Shown here piece after piece: positions 25,260 to 33,974 of a stretch of DNA of 64,000 nucleotides. The stretch is taken from the NCBI RefSeq assembly GCF_002155965.1, contig NZ_MUMH01000078.1, positions 17,995 through 81,994 on the forward strand. Direction: 5' to 3'. Under the pieces are notes generated by a model. The model had not been told where the DNA came from and searched no databases. It saw nothing but the letters and a program-made list of their open reading frames with translations. The DNA comes from Allokutzneria sp. NRRL B-24872. Lineage in GTDB: Bacteria > Actinomycetota > Actinomycetes > Mycobacteriales > Pseudonocardiaceae. Within the stretch, counting starts at the first letter, position 1. Each line of letters starts with the position of its first letter. Both the position numbers and the translations under genes were made by a program.

Positions 25260-26938
25260 CGGACTTCGTCACGGGCTTTCGCACCCGTCCGCGCCAGGAC
25301 CGCACGCTCACCTACCTCGCCGATGGACGGCAACCGGTCGAGCTGACCCACGCCGAACTCGACAGACGAGCCAGATCGGTGGCGATCTGGCTGCGCAGCA
25401 CCGGCCTCGCGGACCGACCGGTGCTGCTGCTCTACCCGGCGGGGCTCGACTTCCTCACCGCGTTCCTGGGCTGCCTCTACGCGGGTGCTGTCGCGGTGCC
25501 CGCGCCGCTCCCGATGTCGGCGGCCTCGCGGGTGGACCGCGTCGACCGGCTGATCGAGGATTCCGGCGCGCGCCTCGTCCTCACCAGCGCCGCCCATGTC
25601 GAGGCGCTGAGCCACCTCTCGGCCAAGACCTTCGACGACACCTCGGACCCGGACCTCTGGCAACCGGCCGAGGTGCGTCCCGACACCCTCGCCTACCTCC
25701 AGTACACCTCGGGATCGACCGGACATCCCCGCGGCGTCGAAGTCACGCACGGCGGCCTGACGCACAACCTCGAACTGTTCGCCAAGGTCAGCGGGGACAC
25801 CCCCGTCCGCAGGATCGCGGGTTGGTTGCCGCACCACCACGACATGGGCCTGGTCGGACTGCTGTTGCAGGCGCTGCACGCGGAGGCCGACCTGGTCCTG
25901 CTCTCGCCGGAAGCGGTGATCGCCCGCCCGATCCGCTGGCTGCGCGCCATCAGCGACCACCGGGCGGACTGGACCGTGGCGCCGGACTTCGGCTACTCGT
26001 GGACGACGCGCAGGGTCGGCGACGCGGACCTCGCGGAGCTCGATCTCTCGTGCCTCACCATGGCGGTCAGCGGTGCGGAGCCGATCCGGATCTCCACCCT
26101 CAACGCGTTCGCCGACCGGTTCGCCCCAGCCGGTTTCCGCCGCAGCGCGCTGAACCCCGGCTACGGCCTCGCGGAGTCGACTCTCGTCGTCACGTGCACC
26201 AAGCGCGGCCGTGGACCGACCGTGCGGACCTTCACCCCGAGGTCTCTCGCGGCTGGAAAGGTCGTTCTCGCGCCGGAAGGCGATGGCGTGCCGCTGGTCG
26301 GGTGCGGGGAGCCGGACGGCGGCATGGCGGTATGCGTGGTGGACCCGGCCACGACGCAGGAGGTGCAGGACGGCACGATCGGCGAGGTCATGGTGGCGGG
26401 CCCCAGTCTCGCAGCGGGCTACTACCGCGACTCGGCCGCGACCAGCGCCACGTTCATCACCAGGCCTGACGGTCGCTGGCTGCGCACCGGTGACCTCGGG
26501 ATGCTCTTCGAGGGGCAGCTCTACGTCACCGGTCGGCTCAAGGAACTCCTCATCGTCAACGGCCGGAACCTGTACCCGCAGGACATCGAGATCGCCGCGC
26601 GGGAAGCGCACCCGGCCGCCAGCAACGGCGCTGCCTTCGGGGTGCAGGACGCCGACTCCGGAGAACACGTCGTTCTGGTGCAGGAGATGCGCCGCGCCGC
26701 ACAAGGCGACCCGGGCGAGTTCGCCGCCGCCGTTCTCCATGCGGTGACAAGCCAGTTCGGCGTGTCCGCGAGCATCGTGGTCGTCAAGTCGAACGCCGTG
26801 CGCCACACCACGAGCGGCAAAGTGCGGCGCAAGCACATGCGCGAGCTGTTCCTCGACGGGTCGCTGCCCGCACTGCACAGCGTTCTGACCCCGGCGGTGG
26901 CCGCCGCCGCGCGAACCTTGGAGAACCCCCATGGCTGA
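25256..26938 (+). CDS. Fatty acyl-AMP ligase (FAAL)
   Basis: A 560-residue adenylate-forming enzyme of the FAAL branch. The ATP-binding motif is YLQYTSGSTGHPRGVEVTHG, followed by the FAAL-type WLPHHHDMGLVG, and the hinge/core motif WLRTGDLGMLFEGQLYVTGR. FAALs activate fatty acids as acyl-AMP and load them on an acyl carrier protein instead of CoA. The ACP gene overlaps its 3' end by 8 bp and the reductase gene its 5' end, so the three form one translational unit. Confidence 0.92.
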   Translation: MTDFVTGFRTRPRQDRTLTYLADGRQPVELTHAELDRRARSVAIWLRSTGLADRPVLLLYPAGLDFLTAFLGCLYAGAVAVPAPLPMSAASRVDRVDRLIEDSGARLVLTSAAHVEALSHLSAKTFDDTSDPDLWQPAEVRPDTLAYLQYTSGSTGHPRGVEVTHGGLTHNLELFAKVSGDTPVRRIAGWLPHHHDMGLVGLLLQALHAEADLVLLSPEAVIARPIRWLRAISDHRADWTVAPDFGYSWTTRRVGDADLAELDLSCLTMAVSGAEPIRISTLNAFADRFAPAGFRRSALNPGYGLAESTLVVTCTKRGRGPTVRTFTPRSLAAGKVVLAPEGDGVPLVGCGEPDGGMAVCVVDPATTQEVQDGTIGEVMVAGPSLAAGYYRDSAATSATFITRPDGRWLRTGDLGMLFEGQLYVTGRLKELLIVNGRNLYPQDIEIAAREAHPAASNGAAFGVQDADSGEHVVLVQEMRRAAQGDPGEFAAAVLHAVTSQFGVSASIVVVKSNAVRHTTSGKVRRKHMRELFLDGSLPALHSVLTPAVAAAARTLENPHG

Positions 26939-27176
26939 CGAGACGGTGGACACCTGGCTCGTGGAGGCGGTCGCGGGCTACTTGGCCGTACCCGCGTCCC
27001 AGATCGGCACCGACGTGAGGTTGCAGGCGCTCGGCCTGGACTCCGTGCACGCGATGGCGCTGTGCGTCGACATCGAAGACCGATGGGGGGTCCTCGTGGA
27101 ACCCACGCTCGCCTGGGACCACCCGACCATCGACGCCATCGCGGCGCATCTGAAGGGCCAGCTCCACCGGGAATGA
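26931..27176 (+). CDS. Acyl carrier protein
   Basis: An 81-residue ACP with the phosphopantetheine motif LGLDSVHAMAL (Ser about 38) and the usual four-helix spacing, ending DHPTIDAIAAHLKGQ. It needs a phosphopantetheinyl transferase, which is not encoded nearby. It should receive the acyl group from the FAAL encoded just upstream and present it to the reductase encoded two genes before. No polyketide or peptide synthetase gene is in the window. Confidence 0.92.
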   Translation: MADETVDTWLVEAVAGYLAVPASQIGTDVRLQALGLDSVHAMALCVDIEDRWGVLVEPTLAWDHPTIDAIAAHLKGQLHRE

Positions 27177-27244
27177 CGCGCCGGTGGCGGGCAGTCCGGC
27201 ACGGGAGCGGGAAACAGATGTGCTGTGGTTCCCGCGATTGAGTG

Positions 27245-27566
27245 TCAGAACTCGATGATCTCCACGCCCATGTCGGGGATGCCGCCACCAGCCGGCAGTT
27301 GGAGCCTCGACGGGTAGCCGCGGTTGATGGTGTAGCCGTACTCCGTGTTGCACTGAATCCGGCAGTAGGTGACCTTGACCCGGTACTTCTTTAGGCCGTG
27401 CACGTCGCCTCGGCGTAGGAGATGCTGTCGTGCCATCCCTCGCGCCCCGGCGGGGCGCCTGGATCGACATCTCGCTGGCGACGGCCGTGCCCGGTGCGCT
27501 CACTCCGATCGCGATCGCGATGACGGAGAGCGCACTTGTTGCGCAGTGCGTGAAATCGCTCGGCAT
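27245..27566 (-). pseudogene. Small secreted Cys-containing protein, broken by two frame changes
   Basis: From ATG 27566 the reverse strand reads a Sec signal peptide (SALSVIAIAIGVSAPGTAVA). Frame 2 then gives HDSISYAEATCTA with a stop. Frame 3 gives KKYRVKVTYCRIQCNTEYGY and ends DMGVEIIEF with TGA at 27245. Joined, these make a secreted protein of about 105 residues with several Cys. Whether the breaks are mutations or sequencing errors cannot be told. I do not know the family. It converges on the ACP gene. Confidence 0.5.
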
Positions 27567-27592
27567 GCGTCCTCGGGTGTGGTCGCGACTGA

Positions 27593-28088
27593 CAGGTTTC
27601 GCCCCCCGCGCTCGATGAAGCGCGCGACATCACCGCCGACCGGATCGAGGTGCTGCGACGACTCTGGGACAGCGCGCTGGCGTTGCAGGGCGACACGGCA
27701 TGTGGCGGTCGCCGTGTGCTGGAGTCTGCGTTGCTGCTTTCCTCGTTGCGCTCCAACGGTTTCAGCGAAGTCGACGCGTTGCTGGTCGATGCCTGCTTGG
27801 ACCCACAGGACATTGCGGAACGAGCGGTCGAGCTCGCCGCCGCGCTGTCGATGACGGTGAGCTCGGCTTCACCGACGCGCACTTGTTGTCCGCGAGGGTG
27901 ATCCACGCGCACGCCTGCGGACGGCCACACGCGGTTCCAGGAGCGGAACGGGACCGACCCAGCAGTCGATCATGTCGAAGGTCTCCTCGTGGCCAGCGCT
28001 TCCGAGCGCGGTCATCGTGTACCCGGCAGGCAACGGCGTACTGCCCCTGTTCCCTGCGCGAAGGCAGAGGCTGTGTCGTACGCCGGGG
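27593..28088 (+). other. About 500 bp without an intact gene; possible decayed coding sequence
   Basis: A forward frame from 27593 reads plausible helical protein (LDEARDITADRIEVLRRLWD, then SEVDALLVDACLDPQDIAER) and stops near 27901. A neighbouring frame continues GELGFTDAHLLSARVIHAHA a little further. There is no clear start or ribosome binding site and no family I recognise. I read it as a relic, possibly of a further toxin or immunity gene beside the deaminase locus. Confidence 0.25.
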
Positions 28089-28505
28089 TCAGCGCATGAC
28101 GGCCTGCCAAGCGACGGAATCTGGGCGCTTGCCAGTGACGGCGAACTCGTGCACCGCGGCGAGGACTTCCTCGAGCAGGACCTCGGCGTTGCTGGGGTAG
28201 TAGTGCGCATTGTGCATGTAGTCGTAGAAGACCTCGCCCTCGCGGTCAGTGTCAGCTGAGAGGGTGAACCACAGGCCGCCATCGTCGCCGCACTGGATGA
28301 GCGCGAGGCGGGGGTCGCGGCCGACTCCGACGAGCATTTCGATCTCGGGGATCTGGTCGCCCTCGACGTCGCACTCGCGGAAGACACTCAACACGATGGG
28401 CTCGCCGCTGGTGGCGTAGTGACGGAGCAGCGCCTCCAACCCGGCGGCATCACGCACATCCGCGCCCGGCTGCTTGACGTCGTACCAGACGTGCGCGATG
28501 GTCAC
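28089..28505 (-). CDS. Imm1-family immunity protein
   Basis: 138 residues starting at GTG 28505, with AGGAGG about eight bases upstream. Central motifs of the Imm1 family are present: IEMLVGVGRDPRLALIQCGD, GGLWFTL and the C-terminal VLLEEVLAAVHEFAVTGKRP. Imm1 proteins neutralise polymorphic toxins and are found next to deaminase toxins. Here the GTG lies inside the restored stop codon of the deaminase gene (GTGA overlap), the classic toxin-immunity order. It should act in the cytosol by binding the deaminase domain. Confidence 0.85.
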   Translation of the reverse strand: MTIAHVWYDVKQPGADVRDAAGLEALLRHYATSGEPIVLSVFRECDVEGDQIPEIEMLVGVGRDPRLALIQCGDDGGLWFTLSADTDREGEVFYDYMHNAHYYPSNAEVLLEEVLAAVHEFAVTGKRPDSVAWQAVMR

Positions 28506-29205
28506 GGCGCGTTCCTCCTGAAGGTCTTGCGGTAGCCGTCGGGGCCAAGCACGGTCAGTTCCTCGTTGGGCCGCAACAACTTCGACAGCAGCCGGTCGCA
28601 GCCCAACGGGCGGGGCACGGCTCGTTGTTCTGCACGAGGGTCGCGGCGCTCCGCCCGTTGCTGCGCATCCACAGTAGAGCCTTGAGCTCGACATGCAGGG
28701 CGATGCCCAGCGGCCGTCGGAGTCCAGCCGCGACGAGCATCTGGTCGATCAGACCGGACTCGGAGTCCTTGCCGGAGACGAGCGATCCGACGCGGGTGCC
28801 GTCGGCATCGATCAACTTCCCGTGCGTGGTGCGAGGTGAGCGCTCAGCGGAGACCGGCGGCGGCAGTTCGGAGCGGGCTCGCCTGATCGCTTCGTCCATG
28901 CTCGGTCGGTCCACGGGGTCCCAAGCAGGCGGCGGGCTGGCGGTGGCGGTGCCGCCAAGTCCGGCGATCCAGGTCTCGACTCGCGCGGGCAACTCGCGCA
29001 AGACCAAGCGCACGGCCCGCAGGTCGTCCTTCGCTGCTTCCAACAGCGCGTGGACTTCCTCGCGCGCGGAATCGGGGCTGCCCTCGGTGACGTGGTACCA
29101 ACTGGTCGCGGCGTCGTCGACGGCGTCCTCGGCGACATCGACCAGGCCGAGCGGGAGCTCGGCCACGGCAGCACGTGCGGCGGCGACGACCTCGGCGATG
29201 GACAC
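28502..29205 (-). pseudogene. DddA-like (SCP1.201-type) cytidine deaminase toxin, apparent one-base frameshift
   Basis: From GTG 29205 the N-terminal 95 residues are helical, like small ESX/WXG-type export modules. A Pro-rich linker follows, then a deaminase domain: HGKLIDADGTRVGSLVSGKD, the zinc/catalytic HVE in ALHVELKALLWMR, and AATLVQNNEPCP. There, at about 28608-28616, the frame breaks. One added base restores PLGCDRLLSKLLRPNEELTV and a stop overlapping the Imm1 start. The restored length is 234 residues. Unrepaired, the frame ends at 28555 after about 20 aberrant residues. DddA-type enzymes deaminate cytosine in double-stranded DNA; that substrate is not proven here. Confidence 0.75.
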
Positions 29206-29352
29206 GCATCGAGGCTGCCTGTGCCGGCGGGGTCGCTGGCGGGATTGAGCGAGTTCCACTTGATCGGCGCAGCTACCGTGCTCTCAGTCCGAGCCCGCCC
29301 TGCCGATGCGCGATGTGAACGATCGGCCCTTGCGCCGCCTGACAGCCAAGCT

Positions 29353-29368
29353 AGTGTTACGTAGTACT
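29353..29368. promoter_or_regulatory. Candidate LacI operator overlapping a promoter
   Basis: AGTGTTACGTAGTACT is a 16-bp imperfect palindrome (12 of 16 positions symmetric) centred on TACGTA, the central-CG type of site LacI-family proteins favour. It overlaps a -10-like TAGTGT (29352-29357) placed 16 bp after a -35-like TTGCGC, and lies 25 bp before the LacI start codon. This fits autorepression. Confidence 0.45.
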
Positions 29369-29392
29369 CGTGCTGATCCCTGTGAGGTGCCG

Positions 29393-30385
29393 ATGATCCG
29401 GAGAAGGCCGACGAGTCGAGATGTGGCGAGGGAAGCGGGGGTCTCGCAGACGACGGTGTCGTTGATCCTGCGGGGTGCCGACTCCGGGAGGGTGTCCCCG
29501 GCGACCGTGCGGCGCGTGCGCGAGGCCGCCGAAGCGCTCGGCTACCGGCCCAACGAGGCGGGGCGGTCCCTGCGTGGCGTGCCATCGCGGCTGATCGGGC
29601 TGGTCGTCCAGGACGCGACCGATCCCTACTTCGCCATGGTGCTGCGTGGAGCGGCCGACTCGGCGTGGTCCTCCAGGCACATGATCGGCCTCGTCGAGGG
29701 ACGGGGCGTCGACGGCCTCTCCGAGGTGGTGGACGCGGTGCTCGGCACGTGGATGTCGGGCGTGATCGTCTGCGCGCCCACACCGGATGAGTTGGCGGTA
29801 CTGGCACCGATCGCTGACCGCGTAGCGGTTCTCGAACATCCCGCGCGGGCGCCGTGCACTGTCACGGCCGTGGTGGACTACGACGTCCGCGCGGGGATGG
29901 CCGAGGCCGTCGGCCACCTCCACTCGCTCGGTCACACTCGCGTCGGGCACGTCCGCGCAGAGGGGAACGCCACGACGTTCGTCGAGCGCAGGATTGCCGT
30001 TCGAGCTCGCTATCGCGGCCCGGAACTCGTTGTGCCGCAACCTTTCGACACGCCGGTCAGCACCGAGCGGATCACCGAGTTCCTGCGGTCGAACGCCGAC
30101 CTGACCGCGATCGTGTGCGATACCGACGTCTTGGCCGCGAAGGTCTACGTCGCCGCCCAGCGGTGTTCCATCCCCGTTCCGCAGCGCCTCTCCGTTGTCG
30201 GGTTCAACGACAGTCCGCTCACCACCGCGCTGGAGCCCGCGCTGACCAGCGTCGCGCTTCCAGCGGAGCGGGCCGGGCACCTGCTCGCCCGTTCGCTCAT
30301 CGATCCCGGCCACCGCCGTCCGCACGAGCTGTTGGTCCCGACGCTGACGGTGCGCGCTTCCACGGCCCGCAACGCCGATGGCTGA
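29393..30385 (+). CDS. LacI-family transcriptional regulator
   Basis: 330 residues from ATG 29393. The N-terminal HTH and hinge are typical (SRDVAREAGVSQTTVSLILR), followed by GLVVQDATDPYFAMVLRGAA and a periplasmic-binding-like core ending with the usual LSVVGFNDSPLTTALEPALT. The effector is probably a sugar or small metabolite. The ribosome binding site is GTGAGG. The MFS gene starts 8 bp before its stop, so the regulator most likely controls that exporter and itself. Confidence 0.92.
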   Translation: MIRRRPTSRDVAREAGVSQTTVSLILRGADSGRVSPATVRRVREAAEALGYRPNEAGRSLRGVPSRLIGLVVQDATDPYFAMVLRGAADSAWSSRHMIGLVEGRGVDGLSEVVDAVLGTWMSGVIVCAPTPDELAVLAPIADRVAVLEHPARAPCTVTAVVDYDVRAGMAEAVGHLHSLGHTRVGHVRAEGNATTFVERRIAVRARYRGPELVVPQPFDTPVSTERITEFLRSNADLTAIVCDTDVLAAKVYVAAQRCSIPVPQRLSVVGFNDSPLTTALEPALTSVALPAERAGHLLARSLIDPGHRRPHELLVPTLTVRASTARNADG

Positions 30386-31529
30386 GCGTCCTCGACTGCT
30401 CGCCACCCTGCTGGGAGCCAGCACGATGACGATCATGGCCAGCGCGACGATCACGCCTGCGCTGCCCGGCATGGAACGGCACTTCGGCGCGGCCACGCAC
30501 GTCGAGGTGCTGGTCCGGCTCGTACTGACGCTGCCAGCCGTGGTGATCATGGTCGTCGCGCCGCTGCTCGCGCACCTCAGCGCCCGGATCGGCCGCGTGC
30601 GCGTGCTGCTTGCGGGCCTGGTGCTCTACACCGTCGGCGGGGGCTCGGGTCTGCTGGTGGGGTCATTGCCCGCGCTCCTGGTGGGCCGCGCGGTGCTGGG
30701 CGTCGGCATCGCGGCGATCATGACGACGGCCACCGCGCTTCTCGTCGATCACCATCCACCCGCCGAGCACGGCCGAGTCCTCGGCTTGCAGGGCGCGGCA
30801 ATCGGATTCGGCGGTGTCATCGCCATGCTGGTCGGCGGCGCGCTTGCCGAGCTGGACTGGCGTGGTCCCTTCGCCGTCTACCTGCTCGCGGTACCGGTGC
30901 TGGTCCTGGTGTCGCGCACCGTGCCGGAGGCTCCGAGCGCCGTGCGGGGCCCTGACGGGAAGGGCGCGGGCTCGCCGTGGACGCCGCCGCTGCTCGGACT
31001 GTACGTGCTGACCTTCCTCAGCATCACCGCCTTCTACACGGTGCCGACTCAGGCGCCGTTCTGGCTGGCGGAGATCGGCGGCGCCGGTCCGGCTGTGACT
31101 GGTGCGCTCATCGCCGCGCTGAACCTGATGATGGCCGTGGTCGGCCTGAACTACGGCAGGCTGCGGGCTCGGTGGGACTACCGGGCGCTGGCGGTCGTGG
31201 TGTTCGCTTCCTACGCCGTCGGACTGGTGCTGATCGGTACGGCGGTCAACCTCTGGATGGCGGCGGCGGGCATGGTGGTCGTCGGTTTGGGCGTCGGGCT
31301 GAGCAATCCGACACTGAACGGTTGGACGGTCGCGGCGGTGGACCCGGCGGCGCGCACGCGGGCGCTCGGCCTGCTCACCTCTGTGCTGTTCCTGGCGCAG
31401 TTCACCTCACCGCTGATCGCGCAACCGGTCGTCGACGCGACGGGGCTCGGCGGCACCTTCGTCCTTGCCGGAGTGCTGGGCGCCGCCGTCGCGGTGGTGT
31501 TGGTTCTCGTGGCGGTCCTCCGCCGGTGA
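30378..31529 (+). CDS. MFS transporter
   Basis: A 383-residue, twelve-helix major facilitator, slightly compact. The loop 2-3 region (LLAHLSARIGRVRVLLAGLV) matches the GxxxDRxGRR-type motif, and helix 5 has GLQGAAIGFGGVIAMLVGGAL, the antiporter-type motif. It is most like drug/metabolite efflux carriers. It is translationally coupled to the LacI regulator. Confidence 0.9.
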   Translation: MAERPRLLATLLGASTMTIMASATITPALPGMERHFGAATHVEVLVRLVLTLPAVVIMVVAPLLAHLSARIGRVRVLLAGLVLYTVGGGSGLLVGSLPALLVGRAVLGVGIAAIMTTATALLVDHHPPAEHGRVLGLQGAAIGFGGVIAMLVGGALAELDWRGPFAVYLLAVPVLVLVSRTVPEAPSAVRGPDGKGAGSPWTPPLLGLYVLTFLSITAFYTVPTQAPFWLAEIGGAGPAVTGALIAALNLMMAVVGLNYGRLRARWDYRALAVVVFASYAVGLVLIGTAVNLWMAAAGMVVVGLGVGLSNPTLNGWTVAAVDPAARTRALGLLTSVLFLAQFTSPLIAQPVVDATGLGGTFVLAGVLGAAVAVVLVLVAVLRR

Positions 31530-31637
31530 GCGACTGATCGGATCGCGTCGCCGCGGCTAGACATGAGATCTCGCTACCCGTAGTACGTCTTGACGAACTT
31601 CGCGACATGCTTCTGTCGGCAGGGGCCTGTCCAAAGG

Positions 31638-32015
31638 TCACGGCAAATCGCCACCAGCGCGGATGTCGTCCGTCACCGGTTGATCACCGATCCACGTGGC
31701 CATGAAACAGACCAATGCCGCCGCAAGGGTGTCCGGGTCTGCGGAGCGGGTGGGCCATGTGCAGCGCGAGCTGTCCGCCGTCGCATCCCCGGTCCCGTCG
31801 CTGGCGCTGGTGGCGGCGGGCTGGTGGCGTTGTGCCGCAACGAGTTTCGCCCTCTCATCGAGAAACTTCGAGCGGGCGTGGCGGAGCTGGAGATCTTCGG
31901 GCTGCGTGGCGGCGCAGGTGTCTCCACAGCGGAGCGCGGCCCCGGGACAGAGCGCAGGCAACAGCGCCGTGGGCAGGGCGGCTCCGGCCACGCCGAGCAG
32001 GTTCGCAGCAGACAT
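31638..32015 (-). CDS. Doubtful small protein with a hydrophobic N-terminus
   Basis: 125 residues opening with NLLGVAGAALPTALLPALC, which could be a signal peptide, then a polar region with several Cys and no recognisable domain. It would start 33 bp after the SWIM-protein stop on the same strand. Codon use is less regular than in its neighbours and the opposite strand is also open, so this may be a relic. The rest of 31530-32048 shows nothing else. Confidence 0.25.
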   Translation of the reverse strand: MSAANLLGVAGAALPTALLPALCPGAALRCGDTCAATQPEDLQLRHARSKFLDERAKLVAAQRHQPAATSASDGTGDATADSSRCTWPTRSADPDTLAAALVCFMATWIGDQPVTDDIRAGGDLP

Positions 32016-32048
32016 ACCCGCCAGGCGTTCAGCGGGACCGAACGATGC

Positions 32049-33974
32049 TCACCGCCTCTCCGCCGTGGTGGTCAGGCGCAGGTGCGCGGTGAGGAACGCG
32101 GCGGGGTCGTCGCGGCCGAGCGACGCGGACAAATCCGTGAGCTGACCTGCGGCGATGTGGAGGCCGACCCTTCTCAGGCCGGTGGCGGCGTGCTCGATGC
32201 GGGTGCGCAGGCCGGGCGGTGCGTGCCGAAGGCCGCGGTGCGCGACCTCGGCGCAGGCGGTCAGCGCGGTGTCGAGCGCGTCGGTGAGCGGGTCCGGTCG
32301 GCGTTGCTCCGCCGAACGCAGCGGGGTGGCGGGGCGCGTGGCGAGGTCGGGGACGATCACGCCGTCGTCGGTCATCACCGCGAGGGGATCGAGCACCAGG
32401 CCGCCGCCGCTGCGGCGCAGTACGGCGCTGATGAACCTGGGATCGCTGCTCAGCGCTTCGACCAGTGCGTCGAGCGCTGCCGGGCAGGCGGAGCGGTGCC
32501 GCGCGGAGACCCTCGCCGTCGTGCCGTGCGCGTCGGCGATCACCGCGTCGACGCGCTGGTCACCAGGGCTGTAGGAGATCGAGCGGACCTCGCAGACCTG
32601 CACGACGCGGAGGAGTTCCGCCGCGACCCGGGGGCGGATCAGCCTCGGCGGCAGGTCCGCCAGCTCTGCGTTCAGCGCGGCGAGCTCGCGAACGAGCACG
32701 GTGTCGGGCAGGTGTTCCCAAGCTGTGCCGAGCGGGGTGATCGTGGTCTTGGCGACGCGGTTCGAGGCGATGCGGACGACCCGGCCGGGACTGCGCGATG
32801 CGGACTCGGACACGAGGTTGGCCGTGGCCAGCGCGCTCAGCGTCGAACCGGCGACGCGGCGACCAGCGAGGTCGGCGCCGGTCAGCTCCTCGTCCTCGGT
32901 CAGCTCCCATCGCTTGCGCAGCACCAGGATCGTGCCGGAGTCCCCCGACGCGAGGAAGACCTCCGCCGTGCGCTCGTCGGTCGTGCCGCCGATGCGGCAG
33001 CCGAGACTGGTGAGGCGCACGCGGCGCAGCGCGGTCTCGGCGGCTTCGTCGGTGCCGAGCACGCGAGAGCGCAGGCTCGCGCCGCCGTTGGTGACCGCGA
33101 GCCGCCGCGCGTGCAGCTCGGTCAGCAGGTCGGCGAAGTGCTCCGGGCGGTAGCGGGCGCTGCGCGAACGATACGCGGCGAGCTGGTCGAGGAGGTCGTC
33201 CACCGCTGCGGCCGGCCAGTGCAGTGCTCGCGCGCGGAGGTCGTTCGCGGCGCGCGCCAACGCCGCGTCGAGCACCGAGCTGGCGTGCATCGCACCGTCC
33301 AGCACAAGGTCGTGGACGAGTTCGGCCACCAAGTCCATGTCGGTCGTCTGCGAGTGCGCGTCCGCGACACCCCCGACGTCCAGCTGCGCGTCGTCGCCCA
33401 GCGCTCGTTCGTCCGCGGCGCGGAACGCCCAGACCGCGAGGGCGATCAGCTCGTCGCGCTTGGCCGCGTTGGCATCGGTGTGCGCGAGGCCGATCTCACC
33501 CGGCACCAGGAAGCGCACGGTGCAGGAAGGCAGCTCCACCGAGGCGACCGGATCGGCGGCGGTCGGCCTGCGGACTCGGGCCGGGTAGCCGGAGCGGTGC
33601 AGGCGGCGGGCCGCCGCCATCGTCCTGGCACCGAAGTGTTCCGTGAGGAGATCGTCGTCGAGATCCCCCGGCGACCACGGCGTGACTTCCGGAGCGGACT
33701 CGAACTGTCTTTGGTACGCGAGGACGACACCGATGGTGTGACGGCACACACCGGGTGCCGAACAGCTGCACGACGAGGCTTCCAGTCCACTGTGGATGGT
33801 CAAGGTGACGCGGGCGCCGTCGGGGAACTCACCGAGCACGGTGCCGTCGTCGGCGAGGGTGAGGGCTGGGGTGAGCCCGGCGTCGAGTTCCTTCGCGGCG
33901 CGCTTGACCAGGCCGCGGTTGGCAAGCGCCGCAAGGGCTTCCGGGGTCAGCGCCAGCAGGTCGGCCCGCGTCAT
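32049..33974 (-). CDS. SWIM zinc-finger protein, last gene of the MoxR/vWA operon
   Basis: A 641-residue protein with a SWIM zinc finger near the N-terminus: Cys69-x-Cys71 ... Cys77-x-His79 (CSCSAPGVCRH). The long remainder is helical and beta-rich with no catalytic motif I recognise. SWIM domains bind DNA or proteins. The ATG shares its A with the stop of the vWA gene (TGATG), so the two are coupled. It is the most downstream of five co-directional genes. Confidence 0.85.
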   Translation of the reverse strand: MTRADLLALTPEALAALANRGLVKRAAKELDAGLTPALTLADDGTVLGEFPDGARVTLTIHSGLEASSCSCSAPGVCRHTIGVVLAYQRQFESAPEVTPWSPGDLDDDLLTEHFGARTMAAARRLHRSGYPARVRRPTAADPVASVELPSCTVRFLVPGEIGLAHTDANAAKRDELIALAVWAFRAADERALGDDAQLDVGGVADAHSQTTDMDLVAELVHDLVLDGAMHASSVLDAALARAANDLRARALHWPAAAVDDLLDQLAAYRSRSARYRPEHFADLLTELHARRLAVTNGGASLRSRVLGTDEAAETALRRVRLTSLGCRIGGTTDERTAEVFLASGDSGTILVLRKRWELTEDEELTGADLAGRRVAGSTLSALATANLVSESASRSPGRVVRIASNRVAKTTITPLGTAWEHLPDTVLVRELAALNAELADLPPRLIRPRVAAELLRVVQVCEVRSISYSPGDQRVDAVIADAHGTTARVSARHRSACPAALDALVEALSSDPRFISAVLRRSGGGLVLDPLAVMTDDGVIVPDLATRPATPLRSAEQRRPDPLTDALDTALTACAEVAHRGLRHAPPGLRTRIEHAATGLRRVGLHIAAGQLTDLSASLGRDDPAAFLTAHLRLTTTAERR

